64,000 nucleotides of DNA, taken from positions 2,232,001 to 2,296,000 of the forward strand of contig OZ241903.1 in NCBI GenBank assembly GCA_965203635.1. Reading direction: 5' to 3'. Each line of letters opens with the position of its first letter. The first letter of the stretch is position 1. Below the pieces are notes generated by a model. That model was not told where the DNA came from and ran no database searches. It worked only from the letters and a program-made list of their open reading frames with translations. Source of the stretch: Aldehydirespirator sp965203635 (GTDB lineage Bacteria > Actinomycetota > Acidimicrobiia > Acidimicrobiales > Aldehydirespiratoraceae). Positions 53,769-61,259 of this stretch are shown here, piece after piece. The translations under genes were made by a program, and so were the position numbers.

Positions 53769-53856
53769 CCCGCTCTTGTTCGCTTCGCTCACGGGCCGCT
53801 CGGGCCACGGCCTCGCCCGTATGGGGCGGATTCGCTCGCCCATTCGCTCGGCCTCT
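53769..53856 (+). repeat. Dispersed intergenic element, copy D
   Basis: An 88-bp, nearly canonical copy: CCCGCTCTTGTTCGCTTCGC, GGGCCGCTCGGGCCACGG, CCTCGCCCGTATGG and the end motif CGCTCGGCCTCT. It lies between the E1-beta relic and the SDR stop codon at 53863. The 423-bp stretch 53440-53862 contains no intact gene. Confidence 0.85.
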
Positions 53857-53862
53857 GGGGGC

Positions 53863-54597
53863 CTACTGGTAGAAGGCACCCCCGTTGACCACGATGTTCT
53901 GCCCGGTCACGAAGTCGGAGCCAGGGCTGGCGAGGTACAGGATCGTTCCGACCATGTCCTCGGGGACCTGGGTGCGCTTGATGGGGCGCCCGGCCACCAC
54001 GAACTCGTTGCTGGCGGCGTCGGAGGGGCGCAGCCGCGGATTGGGGATCAGGTCGGGGGTCACCGTGTTGACCGTTATCCCGTCGGGGCCGAGCTCGGTG
54101 GCCAGACAGCGTGTCAATCCGATGAGGGCGGTCTTGCTCACCACGTAGTGGGGGAAGCCGACCGTGCCCTTGAAGCAGGTGGTGGAGGAGATGTTGATGA
54201 TCTTCCCCGACCCCTGCTTCCTCATGTAGGGGTAGACCGCGCAGCATGTGAGCCAGGCCCCCCGCACGTTGACCTCGAAGGCCCGGTCCCAATCCTGCAG
54301 CGACACCTCGTAGAACGGGCTGCGGGTGATCTGGGAGTAGTAGGCGGCGTTGTTGATCAGCACGTCGATGGTGCCGAACGCGCCGGCTGCGGCCGCGGCC
54401 AGAGCCTCGGTGTCGGCCGCGGAGCTGACGTCGGTGCGGCAGCCGATGGCCCGGCCGCCACCGGCGGTGATCTTGTCGACGGCCTCGGTGGTGTCGAGCA
54501 CGTCGGCCACGACGATGTCGAACCCCTCGCCGGCCAGCGCCGCGCAGTACACCCGGCCCAGACCTCTAGCTCCTCCGGTCACGATCGCAGTCGGCAT
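53863..54597 (-). CDS. Short-chain dehydrogenase/reductase
   Basis: 244 residues from the ATG at 54597 (MPTAIVTGGARGLGRVYCAAL). A further GTG at 54618 would add seven residues. The catalytic Ser (IINISSTTCFKGTVG, about 137) and YVVSKTALIG (about 150) are present, along with NNAAYYSQ (about 84). The C-terminal FVTGQNIVVNGGAF is typical of classical SDRs. The E1-beta relic next to it suggests this was once part of a larger catabolic cluster; the substrate is unknown. Confidence 0.9.
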   Translation of the reverse strand: MPTAIVTGGARGLGRVYCAALAGEGFDIVVADVLDTTEAVDKITAGGGRAIGCRTDVSSAADTEALAAAAAGAFGTIDVLINNAAYYSQITRSPFYEVSLQDWDRAFEVNVRGAWLTCCAVYPYMRKQGSGKIINISSTTCFKGTVGFPHYVVSKTALIGLTRCLATELGPDGITVNTVTPDLIPNPRLRPSDAASNEFVVAGRPIKRTQVPEDMVGTILYLASPGSDFVTGQNIVVNGGAFYQ

Positions 54598-54644
54598 GAA
54601 GACATCTCCGGGGACCACCCGTCCCGAAACCTAACGCAAGCGGA

Positions 54645-54740
54645 TTGACTGGCCAACATCTCTACGTGCTGCTCCCGGTGCTCGACGACACCAAGCACTA
54701 CTGGATCGGTTCCGACGAGGTGGACAAGCTGCTGCGGCGC
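54645..54740 (+). pseudogene. Fragment of hen1 (bacterial RNA 3'-end methyltransferase, N-terminal domain)
   Basis: HLYVLLPVLDDTKHYWIGSD followed by EVDKLLRR is a block I recognise from the N-terminal, ligase-activating domain of bacterial Hen1, the partner of Pnkp in RNA repair. No start, no upstream Hen1 sequence and no methyltransferase domain are present; the frame turns into low-complexity Pro/Thr/His after LLRR. It is an isolated relic of about 32 residues in a 358-bp gap (54598-54955) that otherwise shows only Pro/Thr-rich unrelated translation. Confidence 0.75.
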
Positions 54741-54955
54741 TCACCGCGCACCTGCGGTTCCCCGCCGAGCACTCACCGAGCTCCGACACCAACTCCACCG
54801 GCCTGTCCACACCCACACCCACACCCGACCAGCACCGTCACACGCCCGCCACGCGCGCCGCCTAACATGACCACAGGAACCTGCGCCCCAACCGCCATTA
54901 CACCCAATCTGGGACGCCACCAGCCGTGATCCCACGCATATGAAAGTAGGTGCCC

Positions 54956-56164
54956 ATGATGTTTCGCCATTCTCGGAAACAGCAAGTCCTCGCTCTGCTT
55001 CTTGCAACCATGATGATCGCCCTCGCCTGTGGCAATGACGATGAATCCGGGGACACCGCCGAGCCAGCCCCTGAGCCGCCGGCGACGACTGAGGCCTCCG
55101 AGCCGCCGACGACGACCGAGGCCCCTGAGGCGCCGGCGACGACCGAGGCCCCTGAGGCGCCGGTGACGACTGAGGCCCCTGAGGCGCCGGTGACGACTGA
55201 GGCCCCTGAGGCGCCGGTGACGACTGAGGCCCCTGAGGCGCCGGCGACGACTGAGGCTCCCGCCGCTGCGATGTCCCTTGAAGGGCTTGTGGTCGACGCC
55301 GACACAACGGGCGGGGACCTCTTGGATGGCGTTTCGGAAGCGGAGGCGTCGTGTGTGAGCGAGGAGGCCGGAGACGCCTTCCAGTCGATCGTTGACGCAA
55401 CGCTGGCGGATGGAGGGGCCGATCCCTTCTTGGCAGAGCCGATGGCCGCCTGCCTCACCGAGGACAACTTCGTGGTGTTCAGCACGGCGATCATTGCCGC
55501 CAACGCCGAGTTCACCAGCGACGAATCGCGCAGCTGCCTCACCGACCTCGGTAGGGCTCATCCAGAACTCGCCTACATCACCTTCGGCGTCGTGGGAGAA
55601 TCCACCGTCCCATTCGATCCGGAGACGCTGCGTTCCTTCGCCGGGGACTTCTACAACTGCGCTACCGCCAGCGAGAAGATCAATATGACCCTGCGCACCC
55701 TGGACCAAATGGCGGTCTTGGCGCCGGTCACCGGCAGCCAACTCCTCGGCGTCATGGGCGAGGACGTGGTCAACTGCTATCTCGGCGAACTCTCCTTGAC
55801 GCGGGAGCAATTCGAGGCGGTCGTCGAGGCAGCGTTCGTCGGAGGCACTGCGACCACAGTGCAGGGGCCCGATTGCCTGACGACCGATACCATCACCGAG
55901 CTGGTCATCTCCATCCTCTCAACGCTTTTCGGCGGGATGAGCAACGAGTCGGCTGACTGCATCCGAGACTTCGGCGCAGAATACCCCGAGTTCCTTGATC
56001 TCATGGCCATCGGAAACTTCGCGCAGGCGTCGATGACCGAGGAAGAATTCGTCGAGTTGTCCGCGCCAGGCCTAAAGGTCTTCGACTGCTTCACCATCGC
56101 CGAGCTCCTTCCCATACAGGCCTTCATCATCGAGATGGTGACGAACCCGCGACCAGCCTTGTAG
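54956..56164 (+). CDS. Cell-surface lipoprotein with TTEAPEAP repeats and a cysteine-bearing domain
   Basis: About 402 residues from ATG at 54956 (54950 GTG or 54959 ATG are alternatives) with AAGTAGG upstream. Lipobox MIALACG gives Cys at about 25. Residues about 40-105 are seven-odd octapeptide repeats TTEAPEAP(A/V), a surface stalk. The remaining 290 residues hold at least two similar repeats of a domain with evenly spaced Cys (EASCVSEEAG, MAACLTEDNF, SRSCLTDLG, DFYNC; then DVVNCYL, GPDCLTTD, SADCIRDFG, KVFDCF), each set of four. No known domain is recognised. It lies divergent from the relic region. Confidence 0.7.
   Translation: MMFRHSRKQQVLALLLATMMIALACGNDDESGDTAEPAPEPPATTEASEPPTTTEAPEAPATTEAPEAPVTTEAPEAPVTTEAPEAPVTTEAPEAPATTEAPAAAMSLEGLVVDADTTGGDLLDGVSEAEASCVSEEAGDAFQSIVDATLADGGADPFLAEPMAACLTEDNFVVFSTAIIAANAEFTSDESRSCLTDLGRAHPELAYITFGVVGESTVPFDPETLRSFAGDFYNCATASEKINMTLRTLDQMAVLAPVTGSQLLGVMGEDVVNCYLGELSLTREQFEAVVEAAFVGGTATTVQGPDCLTTDTITELVISILSTLFGGMSNESADCIRDFGAEYPEFLDLMAIGNFAQASMTEEEFVELSAPGLKVFDCFTIAELLPIQAFIIEMVTNPRPAL
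55080..55262 (+). repeat. 24-bp tandem repeats encoding the TTEAPEAP stalk
   Basis: Units close to ACGACTGAGGCCCCTGAGGC plus GCCGGTG recur about seven times. Their near identity at DNA level, including three units with the same GTG third codon, shows recent expansion by slippage or recombination. Length of the stalk may therefore vary between strains. Confidence 0.85.
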
Positions 56165-56277
56165 ATCTGGCCGTCCTGACGGCCAGGCCATCTGGGCCGC
56201 CATCGAACAAGAACGGCGGTCTGCGTCTCCGAGGTCTGCGATGGGAGTGCGTGCGGACGGTCGCTTCCGTAAGTGGG

Positions 56278-56362
56278 TGCGGACGGGGGGATTCGAACCC
56301 CCACACCCTGGTGGGTACTGGGACCTAAACCCAGCGCGTCTGCCAGATTCCGCCACGTCCGC
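56278..56362 (-). tRNA. tRNA-Leu (anticodon UAG)
   Basis: 85 nt. Acceptor GCGGACG (56362-56356) pairs with CGTCCGC, and the discriminator is A at 56278. The anticodon arm CTGGG-TTTAGGT-CCCAG puts TAG at positions 34-36, reading CUA/CUG leucine codons. A long variable arm (about GTACCCACCAGGGTGTG) and T-arm GGGGGTTCGAATCCCCC agree with class II tRNA-Leu. CCA is not encoded. Confidence 0.95.
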
Positions 56363-56449
56363 GAGTCCAATCAGGGTATCCCGCGGCCCACCGCCGTCAG
56401 GTTCGCAGGATGGGTCGGCCCCGCGGGCGGCACCGGTAGCCTCGTGGTC

Positions 56450-57079
56450 ATGACGTCGCATTCACTGCCGCCCCGGCTCCGTCCCGAACCCGACGAGGTC
56501 GCCTTCGAGACTCCGACCACCGCCGCCAACCGCCACAGCGAGGTGTACAACCGGCTGCTGCAGGACCGCATCGTGGTGCTCGGCTCCGACGTCAACGACG
56601 AGATCGCCAACTTCATCATGGCCCAGCTGCTGTACCTGGAGGGCCAGGACGCCAGCAGGCCGATCTGGCTGTACATCAACAGCCCCGGCGGCTCGGTCAC
56701 ATCCGGCATGGCCATCTACGACACCATGCAGTTCATCCAGCCCGAGGTGGGCACCATCTGCATCGGCCTCGGGGCGTCGATGGGGCAGTTCCTGCTGTGC
56801 GCGGGCGCTCCCGGCAAGCGCTACGCCCTGCCCCACGCCCGGATCATGATGCACCAGCCCCTCGGTGGCGTTCGGGGCCAGGCCACCGACATCGCCATCC
56901 AGGCCGAGCAGATGGCCTACACCAAGAAGCTCCTGCAGGAGCGCATCGCCCACCACACCGGCCAGACCGTCGAGCAGATCGAGGCCGACTCCGACCGCGA
57001 CCGTTGGTTCACCGCGTCGGAGGCCATGGACTACGGCATCATCGACCACGTCATCGTCAAGCGCGGCGAGATGCTCTAA
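56450..57079 (+). CDS. clpP: ATP-dependent Clp protease proteolytic subunit
   Basis: 209 residues from the ATG at 56450. The N terminus is extended by about 15 residues relative to E. coli ClpP. Catalytic residues are in place: Ser in GLGASMGQFLL (about 113), His in RIMMHQPLGG (about 138) and Asp in EADSDRDRWF (about 187). INSPGGSVTSGM (about 84) forms the oxyanion strand. Actinobacteria usually carry two clpP genes; only this one is in the window and clpX is not adjacent. Confidence 0.95.
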   Translation: MTSHSLPPRLRPEPDEVAFETPTTAANRHSEVYNRLLQDRIVVLGSDVNDEIANFIMAQLLYLEGQDASRPIWLYINSPGGSVTSGMAIYDTMQFIQPEVGTICIGLGASMGQFLLCAGAPGKRYALPHARIMMHQPLGGVRGQATDIAIQAEQMAYTKKLLQERIAHHTGQTVEQIEADSDRDRWFTASEAMDYGIIDHVIVKRGEML

Positions 57080-57114
57080 CGCCGCCGCTGCGGTCGCAGC
57101 GTAGCTGCAGCCGC

Positions 57115-57161
57115 GAATTGGCAGCGTTGTGCACGGATGGCGTGCATTCTGCTGCCAATTC
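57115..57161. repeat. Palindromic intergenic element, family 2, copy 1
   Basis: 11-bp arms GAATTGGCAGC and GCTGCCAATTC flank a loop that contains a second stem TGCAC/GTGCA. The arms are identical to those at 61114 and 61186. It sits between the convergent clpP and rpe genes and could act as a bidirectional terminator. Confidence 0.75.
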
Positions 57162-57175
57162 CGATCTGGCTCGGC

Positions 57176-57832
57176 TCAGACGCTGGCCAACAGCTCCTTG
57201 ATGGCGATGGCCGGGCCCTCGGGATGGCCGAACACCGCGGATCCGGCCACCAGAACGTTCGCTCCCGCCCCGACCGCGGCTCCAGCAGTCGCCGCGGTGA
57301 TGCCTCCGTCGACCTCCAGGTCGACGTCGCGGCCCGAGTCCTCGATCATCCCGCGCACCGCCGCGATCTTCGACTCGACCGAGGCGATGTAGCGCTGCCC
57401 GCCGAAGCCGGGGTTGACCGTCATCACCAGCACCTCGTCGATCATCGGGATCACCTCTGAGATGCTCGACGCCGGGGTGTGGGGATTGAGCACCACGCCG
57501 CAGCGGGCGCCGGCCTCGGAGATGGCGGCCAGCGAGCGGTGCAGGTGCGGGCAGGTCTCGGCATGGATCAGCACGGTGTCGCAGCCGGCGTCGATGTAGA
57601 GGGGGGCCAGCTCGTCGGGTTTCACCACCATGAGGTGGGCCTCGAAATGCAGGTCCACCAGCGGCCGGCAGGCCGCCACCACGTCGGGCCCGAAGGTCAG
57701 GTTGGGTACGAACACCCCGTCCATCACGTCCCAGTGGACCCGATGGGCCCCCGCCTCAGCGATGGCCTGGCACTCCTCGCCCAGGCGTGAGGCATCGGCC
57801 GCCAGCATCGAGGGAGCGATCTCCACCACCAC
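57176..57832 (-). CDS. rpe: Ribulose-phosphate 3-epimerase
   Basis: 218-residue TIM barrel that interconverts ribulose 5-phosphate and xylulose 5-phosphate in the pentose phosphate pathway. IAPSMLAAD (N terminus), VHWDVMDGVFVPNLTFGPDV (about 32-51, metal ligands His and Asp), HLMVVKP (about 66), NPGFGGQRYI (about 139) and DLEVDGGIT (about 170) are all conserved. The start is GTG or ATG at 57832. Confidence 0.95.
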   Translation of the reverse strand: MVVEIAPSMLAADASRLGEECQAIAEAGAHRVHWDVMDGVFVPNLTFGPDVVAACRPLVDLHFEAHLMVVKPDELAPLYIDAGCDTVLIHAETCPHLHRSLAAISEAGARCGVVLNPHTPASSISEVIPMIDEVLVMTVNPGFGGQRYIASVESKIAAVRGMIEDSGRDVDLEVDGGITAATAGAAVGAGANVLVAGSAVFGHPEGPAIAIKELLASV

Positions 57833-57916
57833 GCCCGCACCCTAACCGAGCAGCGCGGCGCGATGGTCCACCAGGAAGCAAGTCGCTATCGCTGATCGCG
57901 CCGATACCGTCGCCTC

Positions 57917-59089
57917 GTGGAGTTGCGGGTGACGGCCACGGCGCGCGACGGCGTCGGGGTGGCTAGGGGCTGCGACGGGCGAGTTGTGTTCGTTGAGGGC
58001 GCCCTTCCCGGTGAGCTGGTGACCGCCGAGATCCATACCGTCGACCGGCGCTGGGCCAGAGCCAGGGTGATCGACGTGCTGGAGGCGTCGCCGGACCGGG
58101 TCCCTATCGCCTGCGAGCACCACCTGGAGGGCTGCGGCGGCTGCGACATGCTCCATGTCGACTCCCGGGCCCAGATGCGGATGAAGGCGTCGATCGTGGT
58201 GGACCAGCTCACCCGCCACGACGTGGACGCTCCCGCTCCGGCGCTGCGGATGCTCGACGTCGACCGGGGCCGCACCACGGTGCGGGCCAAGGTGGTGGAC
58301 GGGAGGGCCGGCTTCATGGCTCGCGCCAGCCACGAGGTGGTCATTCCCGAGGACTGCGGGGCGGTGGACGACGGTGCCGAGGAGTTGCTGGTCGAAGGCC
58401 GTTACGGCCCCGCCGACGGTGTGTTCATCCGGGTCGGATCCCGCACCGGGGAGCGGATGGTGGTGGTCAACCCCACCGTCGACGAGGTCTCGGTTCCCGA
58501 CGACGTGATGGTGGTGGGCACCGACGAGCTCGACAGCGACCGGCGGGCCTGGATACACGAGGAGCTGTCCGGCCGTCGGTGGAGGATCTCGGCCCGGTCC
58601 TTCTTCCAGAACCGGCCCGCGGGGGCGGAGGCCCTCATCGACGAGGTGGCCGAGATGGTGGAGGAGCTGGCTACCGACGGCCCCCTGGTGGACGCCTACG
58701 CCGGTGTCGGGCTGTTCGCGGGCACGGCGGGATCCGGCCGCAAGGTCACCGCCATCGAGCGCAGCGTCGACGCCGCGGCCGACGCCCGGGTCAATCTGGG
58801 CGAGGGCGCCAAGGTGCTGAGGATCCCGGTGGAGAAGTGGCGGGCCTCGCCGGCGAGCGTCGTCGTGGCCGACCCGGCCCGTTCCGGGCTCGGCGTGGCG
58901 GCCGTGCGCCCGCTGCTGTCATGCAAGCCCCGCCTGGTGGTGCTGGCGAGCTGCGACCCGTCGTCGTTCGCCAAGGACGCCGGCCGTCTCATCGAATGCG
59001 GCTACACCCTGGACCGCTGGACGGTGGTCGACCTGTTCCCCCTCACGTCCCACATAGAGACGGTGGCGGCCTTCATCGCGACGGCATAG
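57917..59089 (+). CDS. SAM-dependent RNA (uracil-5) methyltransferase of the TrmA/RlmD family
   Basis: 390 residues from a GTG. The N terminus is a TRAM-like domain (RDGVGVARGCDGRVVFVEGALPGE, about 10-33). Four cysteines for a [4Fe-4S] cluster are present: CEHHLEGCGGC (about 64-74) and PEDC (about 145). The catalytic block is ADPARSGLG (about 318) and LASCDPSSFAKDAGRL (about 336), with nucleophilic Cys in SCDP. The SAM loop is VDAYAGVGLFAGTAG (about 258). Target (rRNA or tRNA) cannot be told from sequence alone. Confidence 0.93.
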   Translation: MELRVTATARDGVGVARGCDGRVVFVEGALPGELVTAEIHTVDRRWARARVIDVLEASPDRVPIACEHHLEGCGGCDMLHVDSRAQMRMKASIVVDQLTRHDVDAPAPALRMLDVDRGRTTVRAKVVDGRAGFMARASHEVVIPEDCGAVDDGAEELLVEGRYGPADGVFIRVGSRTGERMVVVNPTVDEVSVPDDVMVVGTDELDSDRRAWIHEELSGRRWRISARSFFQNRPAGAEALIDEVAEMVEELATDGPLVDAYAGVGLFAGTAGSGRKVTAIERSVDAAADARVNLGEGAKVLRIPVEKWRASPASVVVADPARSGLGVAAVRPLLSCKPRLVVLASCDPSSFAKDAGRLIECGYTLDRWTVVDLFPLTSHIETVAAFIATA

Positions 59090-59123
59090 CCCGACCCGGC
59101 GCGGCCGGCGGCCGGCCGTGTCT

Positions 59124-59212
59124 CCCGCTCTTGTTCGCTGCGCTCACGGGCCGCTCGGGCCACGGCCTCGCCCGTATGGCGCCGGATGCGCTCGCCGACC
59201 CGCTCGGCCTCT
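59124..59212 (+). repeat. Dispersed intergenic element, copy E
   Basis: A near-canonical 89-bp copy: CCCGCTCTTGTTCGCTGCGC, CCACGGCCTCGCCCGTATGG, and CGCTCGGCCTCT at the end. Its last base is the first base of the menB stop codon region (59212). It fills the gap between the converging RNA methyltransferase and menB genes. Confidence 0.85.
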
Positions 59213-60114
59213 CAGTAGTGCCAACCGAATGGTGACCAGTCCGGGGCACGCTTGTGCAGGAAGGCGTCGCGGCCCTCGGCGGCCTCGTCGGTCATGTAGG
59301 CCAGCCGGGTGGCCTCGCCCGCGAACACCTGCTGGCCGATCAGCCCGTCGTCGACCAGGTTCAGGGCGAACTTCACCATCCGCTGCGCCGTCGGGCTCTT
59401 GGCGTTGACCTCTCGCGCCCACTCCAGGGCGACGGTCTCCAGCTCGCCGTGGGGGACCACCTTGTTGACCATCCCCATCTCGAAGGCCTCCTGGGCCGAG
59501 TAGGTGCGACCCAGGAAGAAGATCTCGCGGGCCCGCTTCTGGCCGATGAGCCTGGCCAGGTAGGCCGAGCCGAACCCGCCGTCGAAGCTGGCCACATCGG
59601 TGTCGGTCTGCTTGAACAGACCGTGCTCGGCGCTGGCCACGGTCAGGTCGGCCACCGCGTGGAGGCTGTGGCCCCCGCCCACCGCCCAGCCGGGCACCAC
59701 CGCGATCACCACCTTGGGCATCATGCGGACCAGGCGCTGCACCTCCAGGATGTGCAGCCGCCCCGAGCGCCCGGCGTCGATGGTGTCGCCGGTCTCCCCG
59801 GAGGCGTACCGGTAGCCGTCACGGCCCCGGATGCGCTGGTCCCCGCCCGAGCAGAAGGCCCAGCCCCCGTCGCGGGGCGAGGGCCCGTTGCCGGTGAGCA
59901 GCACGCAGCCCACGTCGCCGGTCATGCGGGCATGGTCGAGGCAGCGGTACAGCTCGTCCACGGTGTGGGGGCGGAAGGCGTTGCGCACCTCGGGCCGGTC
60001 GAAGGCGACTCGCACCGTTCCCTGGTCCACCGCTCGGTGGTAGGTGACGTCGGTGAGGTCCTCGAAGCCGTCGACAGCCTTCCAGGCCTCGGGGTCGAAG
60101 AGTTCTGAGACCAC
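59212..60114 (-). CDS. menB: 1,4-dihydroxy-2-naphthoyl-CoA synthase
   Basis: 300 residues from a GTG. It closes the naphthoate ring in menaquinone synthesis. The crotonase fold is diagnostic for MenB: DVTYHRAVDQGTVRVAFDRP (about 22-41), RNAFRPHTVDELYR (about 44), the long insertion GDQRIRGRDGYRY (about 92-104), VVPGWAVGGGHSLHAVADL (oxyanion, about 140), TDVASFDGGFGSAYLARLIG (catalytic Asp/Ser, about 172) and the C-terminal PDWSPFGWHY. No other men genes are nearby. Confidence 0.95.
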   Translation of the reverse strand: MVSELFDPEAWKAVDGFEDLTDVTYHRAVDQGTVRVAFDRPEVRNAFRPHTVDELYRCLDHARMTGDVGCVLLTGNGPSPRDGGWAFCSGGDQRIRGRDGYRYASGETGDTIDAGRSGRLHILEVQRLVRMMPKVVIAVVPGWAVGGGHSLHAVADLTVASAEHGLFKQTDTDVASFDGGFGSAYLARLIGQKRAREIFFLGRTYSAQEAFEMGMVNKVVPHGELETVALEWAREVNAKSPTAQRMVKFALNLVDDGLIGQQVFAGEATRLAYMTDEAAEGRDAFLHKRAPDWSPFGWHY

Positions 60115-60125
60115 GACCGCACACT

Positions 60126-60231
60126 ACAGTGAGCCGCCGTTGGCGGTTACGCCAGGCCGGCGCACGGTCTGCGGTGAGCCGCCGTTGGCGGTTACGCCAG
60201 GCCGGCGCACGGTCTACAGTCAGCCGCCGAG
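60126..60231. repeat. 45-bp tandem duplication in the menB/pfkB divergent promoter region
   Basis: Units at 60126-60170 and 60171-60215 are almost identical and contain GGCGGTTACGCCAGGCCGG; a third partial unit begins at 60216. Each unit contains AC(A/G)GT(G/C)AGCCGCC and ends GCACGGTCT, so TACAGT (a possible -10) occurs at the first and third junctions and TGCGGT at the second. The duplication thus multiplies a candidate promoter or operator between menB and the kinase gene. Confidence 0.8.
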
Positions 60232-60237
60232 AAGACG

Positions 60238-61104
60238 ATGCTGTTGACGATCGGGGACTTGGTCGAGGAGCTCGTGGTCGAGCTTCCCGACGGGATGCGT
60301 CGGGGCCATGTCGCGGAGGTCCGAACGCTGAGGGTCAGGGGCGGCTCGGCGGCCAACGTCGCGGCCATCACCTGCGAGCGGGGCGGGTCGGCCCGCTTCG
60401 TGGGCCAGGTCGGCGCCGACGCCCTGGGCGGCTCGCTGGTCGCCGACATGCGCCAGCGGGGTGTGGACGTCCACGTGATCGACCACGGCGTGACCGGTGT
60501 GACTGTCAACCTGCTGCAACAGGGTTACCGCACCACTCTGGTGTACCGGGGCGCCTCGTCCCGGCTGGCGACTGCCGATCCGGAGGTGCTCGTGGGCGCG
60601 GTGCAGCTGTTCGTGCCGGCCAGGTCGCTCATGGCCGACCCCCTGGCCACTGTGGTGGAGGGACTGATCGCTGGAGCCATGGAGCGCCGGGTGCCGATAA
60701 CTCTCACCGGGCTGTCCGCCGACGAGGTCGTGCACTTCGGTGCGACCGCCTTCGCCGAGCTGGTGACGGCAGTGCAGCCGGACACGGTGATCTTCACGGC
60801 GCGGGACCATGCCCGCCTGGGTCTGGATCCGGGCCAGCCCATCGAGGGGAGCGGCTGCACGGTCGTCATCGGGCCCGAGCGCACCGCGGTGGTGACCGCC
60901 GAGGGCATTCACCACCGCGAGCTGTCGCCTCCGGCCACGGTGGTGGATCGCACCGGCGCGACGGACGGGTTCGTGGCCGGCTATCTGATGTCGCGGCGGA
61001 CCGGTGCCGCCCCGGTAGCGGCCGTCGACGCCGCCCACCGGGTGATGTCGCTGGTGATGGCCAGCGTGGGCCCCACCACCCGCGGCGGTCCCTTCGAGGC
61101 CTGA
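60238..61104 (+). CDS. PfkB-family carbohydrate or nucleoside kinase
   Basis: 288 residues from an ATG. The first PfkB motif appears in VRGGSAANVAAITCERGGSA (about 33-52), and the second, DRTGATDGFVAGYL (about 240-253), with the catalytic Asp in GATD instead of the more usual GAGD. It would phosphorylate a sugar or a nucleoside. The region between shows a lid strand (VDVHVIDHGVTGVTVNLL). The substrate cannot be assigned; it is divergent from menB. Confidence 0.88.
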   Translation: MLLTIGDLVEELVVELPDGMRRGHVAEVRTLRVRGGSAANVAAITCERGGSARFVGQVGADALGGSLVADMRQRGVDVHVIDHGVTGVTVNLLQQGYRTTLVYRGASSRLATADPEVLVGAVQLFVPARSLMADPLATVVEGLIAGAMERRVPITLTGLSADEVVHFGATAFAELVTAVQPDTVIFTARDHARLGLDPGQPIEGSGCTVVIGPERTAVVTAEGIHHRELSPPATVVDRTGATDGFVAGYLMSRRTGAAPVAAVDAAHRVMSLVMASVGPTTRGGPFEA

Positions 61105-61113
61105 CCGCTCCAG

Positions 61114-61161
61114 GAATTGGCAGCGGTGGGTGCCGCTTTCGGCCCCGTGGGCTGCCAATTC
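61114..61161. repeat. Palindromic intergenic element, family 2, copy 2
   Basis: Arms GAATTGGCAGC (61114-61124) and GCTGCCAATTC (61151-61161) with a 26-nt loop containing GGCCCC. It lies directly behind the kinase gene. Confidence 0.8.
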
Positions 61162-61185
61162 GGTTGGACTGTTCGAGGCCCTGGG

Positions 61186-61233
61186 GAATTGGCAGCGGTG
61201 GGTGCCGTTTTGGGCCCCGTGGGCTGCCAATTC
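61186..61233. repeat. Palindromic intergenic element, family 2, copy 3 (tandem with copy 2)
   Basis: A second copy 72 bp after the first, with the same arms and a loop differing at a few bases. Each copy is preceded by TTCGAGGCC, the 3' end of the kinase gene, so the gene end and the palindrome were duplicated together. Confidence 0.8.
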
Positions 61234-61259
61234 GGTCGGGGGCTAGGGTTGTGCCTCGC

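Noticed and set aside
53446..53808. A 120-residue protein on the minus strand through repeat copy D and the tandem repeats
   Set aside because: Its sequence (MARAARERSEQER...) is the translated dispersed repeat, seen again at other copies, and the true E1-beta similarity is in another frame.
56249..56277. Second tRNA fragment beside tRNA-Leu (repeated GTGCGGACGG)
   Set aside because: Only about 10 bp match the acceptor end; no arms can be folded, so it is at most a small duplication.
59118..59408. ORF beginning SPALVRCAHGPLGPRP
   Set aside because: Peptide encoded by the dispersed element; the same string appears from copy C on the minus strand, so it is not a gene.
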